Shown here piece after piece: positions 45,101 through 57,100 of a DNA stretch of 62,000 nt. The stretch covers positions 144,458 to 206,457 of the forward strand of contig NMRA01000194.1 in assembly GCA_002633005.1 (NCBI GenBank), given 5' to 3'. A program made the translations under genes and the position numbers. The DNA comes from Phoronis australis (Eukaryota > Phoronida > Phoronidae). The notes beneath the pieces were generated by a model. That model was not told the DNA's origin, made no database searches, and was given only the letters and a program-made list of their open reading frames with translations. The stretch's first letter is position 1, and every line of letters begins with the position of its first letter.

Positions 45101-48100
45101 CGGGCACCAGTAGTCGTAGCACTAAGTTGATACACGGTGGAGTGCGCTACCTGCAGAAGGCCATTTTTAATCTCGACCTGGAACAGTACCGCATGGTGAA
45201 GGAGGCGCTGAACGAGCGAGCAAACTTGCTTCAGATAGCTCCCCACCTCACCAACCCCCTGCCTATTATGCTGCCCGTGTACAAGTGAGTCTCATCTGTT
45301 GTGTCGTGTTTGGTAACGGACAGCAATGTGTCACATTAAGATGGCATAGTGGTCATTCGTGTCAAAAGATAATCTGCCTCTAATTGGTCATGTGATGGTG
45401 TCTTTTTTAGTAACATTTAGCATAAAGGAAAGGTACATTGATAGCAAAACAGCCTAATATCATTTTGTTTTTGTTTTGTGCAACTAATTTTTTTAGCCCC
45501 TCATGCATAAGTGGATCATTTTGAAAACAATTCCCAACAACGTTTTGGAGAACAGTGTGTAAAGCAGAGTGTCTGAAAATTTCATGTGAATTGAGGGTCT
45601 CCAATAATGTTAATGGTAAAATTGAACTAATTTAGGGCACATATAATATAATAATTGCAGGCGGTCTGATACACGTTGTATCAGACGTGCGCAGGCCTCG
45701 CATGTGGGCCCATTGCACTGATCACCTGGAAATATATATATGCTTCATTTATATATGGTTAAAACCGAGCTGAGGCGCTAGAAACCTGGCTCAAGGGTTT
45801 AGCAGTGTAACCTGGTGGGACTCGAACCCACGACCTCAAGTAAAGAAAGCGGGCACTTATCAACCAGGCCACACTGCCTCCTCATTTAGGGCACATCATG
45901 GCGGACAAGTAAAATTTCCTTTTTTCATCTTTTCTGTTGAAGATAAGTAGTAGAGAATAAATGCTATATCATTTTCAAAGCTACCTTGAAACAACGTTGC
46001 TAGAAACTGGGTACTGGCACTAACTTTCGAGGGCTTTTAGAAATGAAAAAGGGCCAGTTTTGGTTATTCTTTTTGTACAAAATCTTTGAGATTTCACGGT
46101 AGTATTCTCTTGAATAAGATTGTGTGTTGCGGGTATGTGAAATCTGTAAGATTTTACCGTAGTATTTTTTTGAATAAGATCAGTGCTTGGAATTTTCCTC
46201 TTTTTAGAGGATTTCCTCTTTTTTGGTTTTGATTTCCTCTTATTTGATTTCCAGTTTCCTCTTTTTTTCATCACTTTTTTATCATTATTTTGACTTTATT
46301 CATGCAAAAGCGTTACGTTTTGTAGTACACACCTATTTATTTGTGAACGTTAAGTCACCTGGAAAATTTTCCTCTTTTTTCGTCGTTGGTCTTTCCAAGC
46401 CCTGGATCATGTGCTTGGGTACTCCTCAAATAAAGGTTTGTGAAACTGATGAAGTCTTATATTTTTTTGCAGATGGTGGCAGGTGCCGTATTTCTGGGCT
46501 GGTCTCAAGGCGTACGACTTTGTAGCCGGTCGCAAGATTCTCAAACCCAGTTATTTCATACCCAAGTCAAAGGCTCTAGAGCTTTTTCCTATGCTTAAGA
46601 AAGATAAACTAGTCGGTGCTATTGTTTACTACGATGGTATGTAATAGTATGCTCATACTCATATTAATTAACGTATCATAGTGAAGCACGTACTGTTGAG
46701 ATGAACAAGGGGTGTGTGCAACTTCATGGAAACTTTCAAAAGGTACTTTTAGCATGACGTGACTGCAAACGTTTGTAAGGATTGACGCAAATTTCTGTGA
46801 GTTGACTTGGGCCATGGAACCGTATTGCTGTAGGTATTATGCTTGATGTCATTAGAAGTTGCTGCGATGTTCCCTTTTAAATCGGTGTTATTCTCTTGTT
46901 CAGGGGCACAGAACGACGCCAGGATGAACTTGTCATTGGCCCTGTCCTCTGCCAGGATGGGAGCTAACATCTGTAACCATGTGGAAGTACTGGAGCTGTT
47001 GAAGAGTTCTGATGGGAACAAAAAGGTTGTAACTGGGGCAAAGGTCAGGGACAGGGTCACGGGTGAGTGATGACTATTGCATTCGATGGCTAACTTTCCT
47101 ATAGTGTACGAAATGTCTGCCGATATAGGAGTCTTCACAATTGTTCCACATTTTTAGGATTCGACACAGTTACAGGGAGCTATTTTATTTAAAGGATCGT
47201 TGCGCCTGGAGTTTAGGTTTCCATGTTGAATTTTAACCTAACGCTTTGGGGCTTAAAATCATTACCATGCTTATCCATACCTGAACTGTTGCTGAATGAG
47301 CTGGCAACTCGAGTAACAAACCTTGTGTACATGCGTCATTTTCAAATTTGCAATTGTTTATGGTTGGCTAATGCCGATAAACTCTGAAGTGTTTTTGTAA
47401 GTCGCTGTTGGTTTCTATATTTTGTTGATAATAGAACTCGAATTCTATCATGGTAAAGAATATTATGAGTGAGATTGTATGAGGTTAGGTGGCTTAATTC
47501 ATTTTTCATTTTTTAGCCGTTGAATACTGAGGGAATACACTTTTTAATCATTGTAGTGTTGTAGTGTCATTAAAGGGATTTTTCTTTCATAATCACTGTA
47601 ATGGCAACACCATTATAAATCAGGTCACTCGTCACACGAAATAATTTCCATCCTGGAACAGCTTTTTTGAGGCTTTGGCAAGGGGCTGAAGCCATTAATT
47701 TGACAGTGTTTGCCAACTCTTTCGAAATTATACTGCTTCATATCAGTTGCCAAGATCTTTATTTTCATGTTTAGGTAGTAAATTGGTTAAAGCTGGGTTT
47801 AGTATGATCAAAAAGTGAATCTTTGTATTTTAATTCCCTATCGTTTTGTTCTTTCTACAGGTGAGATATTCAAAATTCGAGCTAAGTGTGTGGTCAATGC
47901 AACTGGCCCCTTTACAGACTCAATTCGCAAGATGGACAACCCAAACATCAGGTCTATCTGTGCACCAAGCTCTGGTGTACATATTATATTACCTGACTAT
48001 TACAGGTGAGCACATGTAGTGATTAAGTTTGATGACTTTAATCACATTCTTGCGAGTCAGTTTGCTTACTTACTTGCTGCCGTGCATTTCATTAATGACA

Positions 48101-51100
48101 ATCATGCAGAATCTGTTGTCAACCCTTCCAAAGCAGGAGGAGGCGATGTGGCCCAGTGGGTTGAGTGCCTGCCTCCTGTTCACTTGGATGTAGTTTCAAA
48201 TCTCGCTGCACCCCACTGCTGGACCCAACTGCTGGACCCAACTGCTGGACCCAACTGCTGGACCCAACTGCTGGACCCCACTACTGGACCCTTGTGTCAG
48301 ATCTCTAGCTCCTTAGCTCAGTCTAATTTGTCTATACGTATTATGCGTGTCGATGAAAAAGGATTTCAGGTGTTTTGTGCAATGGGCCCATCTGAATGTT
48401 CTGTGCATGTCTGCAGCGTGTTTCAGACCACTTGCACTATTTTTTCCAAGTTTTTAATAGTTGTTGAAAATGCGATCACTCTGGTTTAACATTTTAAATT
48501 AACTATGGTGAAACTTGTCTACAGAATAGTTGAACATTATTCCATAATTTCATAGTAGACAAGTTTTACAAAATTAATATGGTTCAATGTTTTGTACTTA
48601 ATATTATTGACATTAAACAATATTCAATTTGCTTTATCGCATTAATGTTAATGAAATATCTGCCTGGTTGGGATCTGTCTACATTTGGGTGTTCAAACTT
48701 AGCTCAGGTCTCTTCATTTGTAAGCCCTGCAAATATGTCTCTGTAATCCTACTTCTACTTTATGGTGTAGAAGTCACTTCATTATGTACAGGTCTACTAC
48801 AGTACTAGAAAAAAATAACCAGACAAAATACCGTTCCTGTCCTTAGGGCTGATGCTGTTAACAATAAAAATGGCTGGAAACGACTATTACGGCGGGAAAT
48901 TCCAATTAGGTAATGGCTTAATTATCTGCTAATTCCCCTTCATTCTCAGTCGTACGATGAATTAGACTTCAGCCTAGCCATCATGACAGTGAATCCTGGG
49001 TAATTTGGTCTGAACGCTTGTGTCTCGGTCTGAATGCTTGTGTCCTGGTCTGAATGTCTCGTACTGTAGGAATGTTGCTGGCAATGTAACGTAACCTGCT
49101 GATGCCCAATAGTTGTTGTCATTTTTTGCAGTCCACAAAACATGGGACTACTCGACCCCTCGACATCTGATGGACGTGTCATCTTTTTCCTACCCTGGCT
49201 CAATCACACCATCGCTGGTGAGTTGCAACGCGAGACTGCGTGTGCTTTCGATGGCCCATAGTCTTAAGCATGAGGCTAATGTATATGCCAGAAATAGATT
49301 ATATAAATCTTGGGATATGCAATTGTAGTCCTCCATTAAAGTGGTTCCTTAAAATCTCACCAACATAGGACGCAATATGACCAAATTAAAGAAATCTTGG
49401 CAAAGATCTGTTATAATGAGCCTGTATTTTGAGAACCAGTTTTCTCCACTGAATAATGGGCATCAAACTGGTTCTCAAAACGCGGGCACATTATATCAGA
49501 CTGTTGCCAAAACCTTAACAAGTTTTTTGTATGAAGCATGTGTAGTACCAAAATTCAGTGCTTTTCCGTGTTCAAGTTTTGCATCATAACGACTATTAGA
49601 CAAAGTTTTGAAAAATGGCGGCATCCACAGCAATGTTAGAAGCCCTTAAAAATTACGAGAAGGCAATTTTGGTAATTATTTTTGTTCGAAATTGATGAGG
49701 TTTTGTCGTAACCATTAATCCCTGTGGTTTTATGACCGACAATTAATTAAAGTTAATTATAACTTTTAATACGTTGTTGAAAGTCAACATGGCATGTTAT
49801 TTGTTCATAGTATCTAAAAACCCATCTTCTGTCTCACAAACTAAATTATGATCTTGATCCTTTACCATGACTGTGAAATTGCCTTCAAATTGTATGTTTC
49901 TGGGGCTAGAAATAAAAGCTTTTCGTAGTTTGAGGCCCATCGTTTGAGACCCAGTTCAACAAGTCATCTCGTCAGTACCGGGCACGGTCTCGGTCAATAA
50001 CCAACAGCCAGTTTTTCCCAATCCCAGAAACCACTTTGTATCCGAGTTCGCAGCAAGTTGAGATCAGTTTTGTGTCTGGTTGATGGCCTAAATCAAAAGT
50101 CAGTTTCTTTGACGAAGCTCGAGTATGCAATTGCTCTACTGCTTACAGAGGATGGAGTCCCTGTGACTTGGTGACGTTCTGTGATGGATCTTCTTCGCCG
50201 GAAATTTTTTGACATTTTGAGAATTCTGTGACAGAATGTGAGCCAAGTGGTTCGTGTCAGTGTTTTGTTGATTTTACAGTTAAATTATGCTGCGTCAAGT
50301 GGTGTTTTTTTTTTCTTAAATTGTAAAATTATGAAATACATCATTATGACTGACAAATATTTTATCTCGCGCGTGTGTCGAGGCAAACTTGATGTGACTT
50401 ACACGTGCAAATAGCAACAAAACAGCCGTGACAATTGACCGTGTGACATTTTGAAAATTTTGAAATGTGGCAAATTGAGACTTGCCATCCATTTTGTGCA
50501 TTTGCAGTCGCTACTCGAACTGTAGCATCAGCTCATGTCCAGGTAGTAAGTACTCTCATGTACTACTGGTTTCCACCCCAATCTTCACATTGAAAAATGC
50601 TGTATCCGAGACTTGCCAATTGTTTTCTCAGGTACGACAGATAATAAATGTGAACTGACAGACAACCCTTGTCCAACTGAGGCCGAGGTAGAGTTCATAC
50701 TGAGTGAGATTAAACATTACCTCAGTACAGATGTTCATGGTAAGTCATAACTAGAAGCTTATTTCAATAACTAAAGTGCAAGTTAAAATCTGATCTTGTT
50801 GGAGAGAAAGCAAAATAAAGCAATGCCTCCTTATGGACTTGAAAGGCTGCAAATCCTGGATGTTAGTATTACTTGTTACAGGGCTTGGAATTTTCCGCGG
50901 AAACGCGGATTTCCGCTTTTTTCAAATATTCTGTCCGCGTATTTTATTATATTTCCGCGTAAAAAAAAATCGAATTTGGTATAAAATTTCTGCGGCAAAT
51001 TTTTTTCTCACCGCGGCGTTGCCGACGACTTTCACCTCAAAAAGCGGAAGTTGCTCTTTATGTTTCGAAGGAACATAAATTGTCATCATTGACGGGGCAC

Positions 51101-54100
51101 ATGGGACATGGTGGTTTTCTTCAATGGCGTCTCGTGAGATTGTAAATCGCGGTGACAAATACTACGACTCTGTGTGGAGGTGGGAGTGGACGGACGAGCT
51201 AAAATGACACAAACGCATGCTTCCGGAGGTGATACCTTTTATTTTTTTAGTCCTCCCGATTGTTTGTCAGCACAAGGTCCGCATCGACAAAAATTCGAGC
51301 ACCCCCCCATTTTCAAGGCTGGGTGCGCATGTTTCGGGCCGTAAAAATTTTGCTTTTTTGTCATGGGTCATTCCAAGCCCTGTCATTGCATGGAGGGAGA
51401 GTAGTCTGAATATCCAGGGAGGAGCTCCTGGCCGATTATCATCATTTTATTTTGACTACCTGAAGAACAGCAAGATTCATCGTCGTCTTGTATTTTGTTG
51501 TGAACAAGTCTGGAAGTTCTTTTTTTTAAAAAACAGTGTTACAGAAAAAGCGACGAGCGGTGTGTCACAGATGAAAATAAAATATCCGGTGGTTTTTTTG
51601 ATGACACTGAAAACAGACACTGTGGTTTTATTTGTTTTTTTAATACACGCCCACATAGTTGTTTGAATCTAACGAAAATTGAAATGTGGTGTTAATTACA
51701 AGTACTGGCACCATGTCCCAAGAACTATTTGTGAAGCCGTATTAGAAATTCACCAGCATAGTGTCACATGTGATTGATCGAGATTGGTTAGAATCAACCA
51801 AAACTTTTTGATGACTTACGTATAAAAGAATGCTCTGCTTTGTGAAATTGACACTAGTTGCCTTATTTCCTAATAACTAATTCCAGTAAGACGGGGTGAC
51901 GTCCTCTCTGCATGGGCTGGAGTTCGTCCTCTCGTCTCTGACCCCAACGCTAAGGACACGCAGTCTATCGCCAGGAATCACATCATTGAAGTCAGTTCTG
52001 ACAACCTGATTACCATCGCAGGTAAATTGTCTTTGGTAGATGCTGCTGAATATTATCTTAACTTAATTTACAAACTCGATGTGCAGCATTGCAATTCTTT
52101 AATGAAGCACTTTAAATTTCGGTTTCGCTAATTGAAGGGTGTTACCATAAAGTGGAAACTTACCTTTTTTGAAAGAGTTGTGGTGGCATTCGGAGTTACT
52201 TACTGTAAAAGGTAAGAACCTTTTCTATAAAAATTAAATTAATGTGAAAATAGAAGTTCCTTATACAGGAAGTGGTGACACAGTAGGTTTTGCTACGTGC
52301 TACATTTTTCGCCTACCTTTCAGTCGTTTTAACGATACTCAATATCTTAGATATAAGAAGATTTCAGTTCCAGCACCATTGTCTAACAATTGTGCTTTTG
52401 ACTTTATAGCAAAGATGCCCGAAATAAGAAATTAAAACAACAGCGATTGTGCCGGTCAGGCACACAGTGTTTGTATTGGGGATCTTGCTTAAACTGTCTC
52501 ACTTACTACTTGAAGAATGGTTGATATCGTATTTATAAAAAGTCACCAATAAAAAGATTCAAAATATGTTTCACATTATAAGTAAAATGCGTCAAATTGG
52601 CAAAAATGACTTCATAATGTAATGCTTGTTTTTACCTGGATTTTTTTCTGGTGGACATAATTCTTCTGCAAACAAAGCTTTTTGGCATTGTTCCGACGTA
52701 CAGGCATTCCCTGATTAAAAGCAGATGATTTCATGGGAGTTTTCAAAGTTGGTGTAAACTAAGGCTCAGTCAAGGATTGCAGGACAAAATTTTAATGCAG
52801 ATTTGGTCGAAGTTACAAAACATTGAAACTGAACTGGTGCCTATTTGATTGTGTATATTGTTATTTTGCCAGGTGGCAAGTGGACCACGTATCGGCACAT
52901 GGCTGAGGAAACTGTAGACAAAGCGGTTGAAGTGTGTGGCCTCAAACCAGCAAGTGGTTGTAAGACTGAAGGTCTGCTGGTAGATGGCGCTCACGGCTGG
53001 TCTCCCAATATGTTCATCAGACTCATCCAGGATTATGGCCTCGAAAGTTCCGTATGTTCCATTTCGTTTGGTATACTCGAAATGAAATTCGGCTACCTGT
53101 TGTTTCAAAGGTCAAAGCGAAAACGCTGCCACTGACTTAAAGTTGATGATTTTTATAATCAGATTTCAGCACCATCTTAGTAAATACTGAATTTAAGACT
53201 TTTAATAAAACAGTCCTGCGAACTTCTCATTTTCAAACAACCCGTTTGATTTGGATGACCTAAAAATTTTCATTCTGCATGTTACGCAGTCATTGTAATA
53301 ATGAAATCAAATCGCATTTTGTTCTGAAATAAAGATCAGTGACCCGTCTTACAAAAATACTACAGCCAAGCACTAAGTGTCAGGTAATCGATAGGTCCTT
53401 ACAAATCTAAAAGGAAATGAATATGGTTAACTAGTTGACTATATTTACCCCAAACTTATCCTAGTATGTTTTTGTTATATCATAAATTTTCATTTACCAA
53501 AGATTGCTTCAAGTTGTAATAATTTCACCTTAATCAAGGCTTGGAATTTTCCTCTTTTAATAAGATGATTTCCTGTTTTTGATTTGGATTTCCTCTTGTT
53601 TGATTTGGATTTCCTCTTGTTTGATTTCTAGTTTCCTCTTCTTTTGTCTCCTTTTATAATGATTATGACTTCATTCATGCAAAAAATATTTCTTGCTGTT
53701 AAATTTTGCAAAAACAAAAATATTTCTATCACATAATCCTATTAATTTGTAGAACAATACATCACATCAAAAAATTTTCCTCTTTTTTGTCATTTATCAT
53801 TCCATGCCCTGCTTAATGAATACAATCCTCATTTGTCCCAGTTGGTATGTCGATAATGTCACCTGAAATATTGGTGATTTGTACAGGTAGCCCAGCACTT
53901 GTCTGACACCTACGGTGACAAGGCGTTCAAAGTGGCTAAGTTGTGTAACCTTACAGGACATAGGTGGCCTGTGGTGGGCAGGAGGCTACATGCTGAGTTC
54001 CCTTACCTGGAGGCTGAGGTGAGAGTCATGAGAGGCGTTGAGGCGAGTGTGATACAACTGTGGTGGAAAGTCTTAAATTGTGACCGTGAAAATTGTTGGA

Positions 54101-57100
54101 AATTTGGGCTAATTCCATTGACTGGCAGTGTAGGCTTTGCATAGAGATTGTCAAAATAAGCGGTTTCAGAAAGTGCAATCAAACAAGTTTATGAGAGACA
54201 TTTATTTCATTAGCTCTTGTCATTGTTAGTGTTTTATACACACCCCTGGAAATATTACTGGCATTGTATCCAGGTTATCATTCCTTCTCTTATATTCACC
54301 CACTTCCATGACCAAGCTCAGAGGAGTAGGAGCCATCTTTGTGCAACGCTCAATTGTCTGCCAATAAAGCCAGGATTTGAACCCGGGTCTCCCAAACTGA
54401 AGTCTAGAGCTCAAACCACTGAGCTCTACTGCAGTGTTTTACATTAATGTTCTGTTACACCCAAGCTTAGTTTTGAGGTATGAGAAAAGAAAAAATATGC
54501 AATTTTCCGATTTAGCGCAGGTTTCAGCCTGAAATTCTCAGCGGAGATTTTAGTAACTAGCATGTTATTGATACAGTATATTGCGTTTTCCTTTTAGGTG
54601 GTCCAGGCCTGTCGAGAGTACGCAGCTCGTGCTGTGGACGTGATCGCGCGGCGCACTCGTCTCGCTTTCCTGAATGTACATGCCGCCGAGGAGGCTCTTC
54701 CTCGTATTGTTGAAATCATGGCCAAGGAACTGAACTGGGACAAAAAGAAGCAGAAGGCAGGTTTATTGTCGGGTCTACGCAGCTGTTGTATTGCTGTTCC
54801 CCCAAAAGTGTTGTGAAAAATGACCCAGAATTCCCCTGTCATGATGAATAGATCGTCACAATTGTTTTCTCTCGTGACCGAGAATGAAGGGGAATTAACG
54901 GTAAAATTAGTAAGGTGCCGAAGTATTTTGTTATTAGAATATTGCGGCCCTGATAGTTTTATCCATTGATTTTTGTTTAACAGAGTTAGTCATCATGACA
55001 GGAAAACGGTGCTTTGTCTGATTACTTTTGTCTTGTATTGTACATACACGCTGAATCCAAGAACGGATATAAAACCACAGGATCGTGGCTGTCGACAGTG
55101 TTTCGTTTTTCTGAACTGCAGGTGTTTTTTCCACATAAGGAATTTTTCCTTCTTACTCTTTTCTGAATGTACAAATTATAAGTCAATTCAACTACACAAA
55201 CACTCAAAATGTGTCTCAAACATTACGCGCTGTGAAAGAAAATTACTTCTTTCCCCTATCAGATTGGTTAGAATATCACAAAAGAAGTGGTTATTTTTGA
55301 CGGGGTTTGTATACCCTCCCAAAGTTTCGCTTTCGACCAATCGCAGTTGATGCCCTGGTTCTCTGTGTGTTACAAACTAATGGGCGACTCATAAGTCACC
55401 TGACGGCACTAGTGAAACAAGAGTCCTATCTGTAGAAATGACTGTATTTAGGCAATGATGTGGAAATGTTAGCCCACAGTTGTCCTCATTTTGATGAAAT
55501 ACTTTCTGCTCTCAAATCTGTTCAGAGAATGTGTTTTAATATCTTTTAGCAAAATACTGACCGTATTCACGCCACCTACTGAACATAAGAGTCACCCATT
55601 GCTAGCTTGGCTATGAAAATTTTGAGACCTGTTTCTAGTCTAAATAAACTATTTTGAAATGCTCATTTTTGTTTAGTTACTTGGAATGAACTGTTTTTTT
55701 TTAAAGAAAAAAATTAAGTAAGCTAATGTGTCTGTTGCTTTTTGAAGGAGGAACTTGAACACTGTAAGCGTTTCCTCACCTTGGAGATGGGTTTGAATCT
55801 GAAGAAAGATGTCCAGTCTGTGCCGGTCAACTTCACGAAAGAGGAGGTCGCTTCGTACACACAGAGGTTCAAGGCCCTGGACACGGCCAACAAAGGTTAC
55901 ATCACAACAGCTGACCTCAAGAAACACTTTAAGGTGTGATGTCATCAAATGAGATTCAGGAAAACATTTTGTTTGGTGTAGCTATACAGGAACATGTTTT
56001 ATAAATAATTCCTATGCTCAGTCGTTGCTAAGACTGTTTACAGTATGTGATGGAATATACTTCAGCTGCAATGTTTCATTCTTAAACAAAACACAGCATC
56101 GTGTTCGCCGCCATGCACTTGTTACCTGCTATTACTGAGAATGCGACTTTTGATTAATCGGGCCTCTGAACTTTAAATTGTAAGAGATTATTGGTAATTA
56201 AAACCCAAACTGCTAGAACTATGGTATATACTGCTCAAATTTGTGAATTCTGTTCGAAGACCCCAATTCTGACAAAGAAATTACATTCTTTTTCTGTTAT
56301 CGCAAAAAATAAAGGTCTGTACTCAATCGGGCTTATAACACAGAGGACTTGACTTGTGTCTATTTCAAGAAAGCGAGATTTTTTTGTGAAAAATCAATGT
56401 ACGAAACAAAAGCAAATAATGTGAGCAAATTAACCAAGCAGGTAGTGCAATTCTTAGTTTGTTTAAGATAACGCTTAATTTCGTTAGGTTGACATGGTCA
56501 TTTATCAACTCACCTATCACTTGCTCTGTGCCAGAGGAATGTTGCATGATCTTGCGACACTCGAAGTAGATATTTACCTTCAGTGGTGGATTTGGGGGGC
56601 AGCCGACAGATAGTAAATAGAAAAAATAATGTGAACTAAGGTTTTGCATTTATTTTGTTGCGGCTAATTGTGTGCATGTACTATTGTGTTTGTGCATGTG
56701 CTGGGGGCTGGGGGGGAGATGCACATATCACAAAATAAGAACTGTTGAGCCCCTCATGATATCATAGATCTGCCACACACCTTATTGCTTGTGCCTGATC
56801 CTTCAGTCTGTGTTGTTCTTACAGAGCACTGGTGAACCAGTGACTGAACAACAGTTACGTGACATTTTGAATGAAGTGGATGTCAACAAAAATGGCATGG
56901 TGGAGATCGGGGAATACCTTCAGGTAGGAAAGCGTCCAGCATGGTGTAGTCTAATCACATGAGACGAGGGTGCAGGCCAAATTATTTCATCTGAGTAAGG
57001 CGAAATTCGACTTAACTGAAGGGCTGATAGCAAATGGGTGCTATTGGAAGACAAACCTGCGACCTTCAGATGCGCAATCATTTGCCAAAAATCCAATTTT

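Noticed and set aside
48019-48489. 156-codon plus-strand frame
   Set aside because: It is in GPD2 intron 6 and is made of a SINE-like head and a minisatellite.
51217-51666. 149-codon plus-strand frame
   Set aside because: It is in GPD2 intron 8, largely inside an inverted-repeat element; no domain.
54757-54762. GT donor after GCAG in GPD2 intron 12
   Set aside because: Using it would shift the frame and give a stop early in exon 13; the GC donor keeps the conserved protein in frame.
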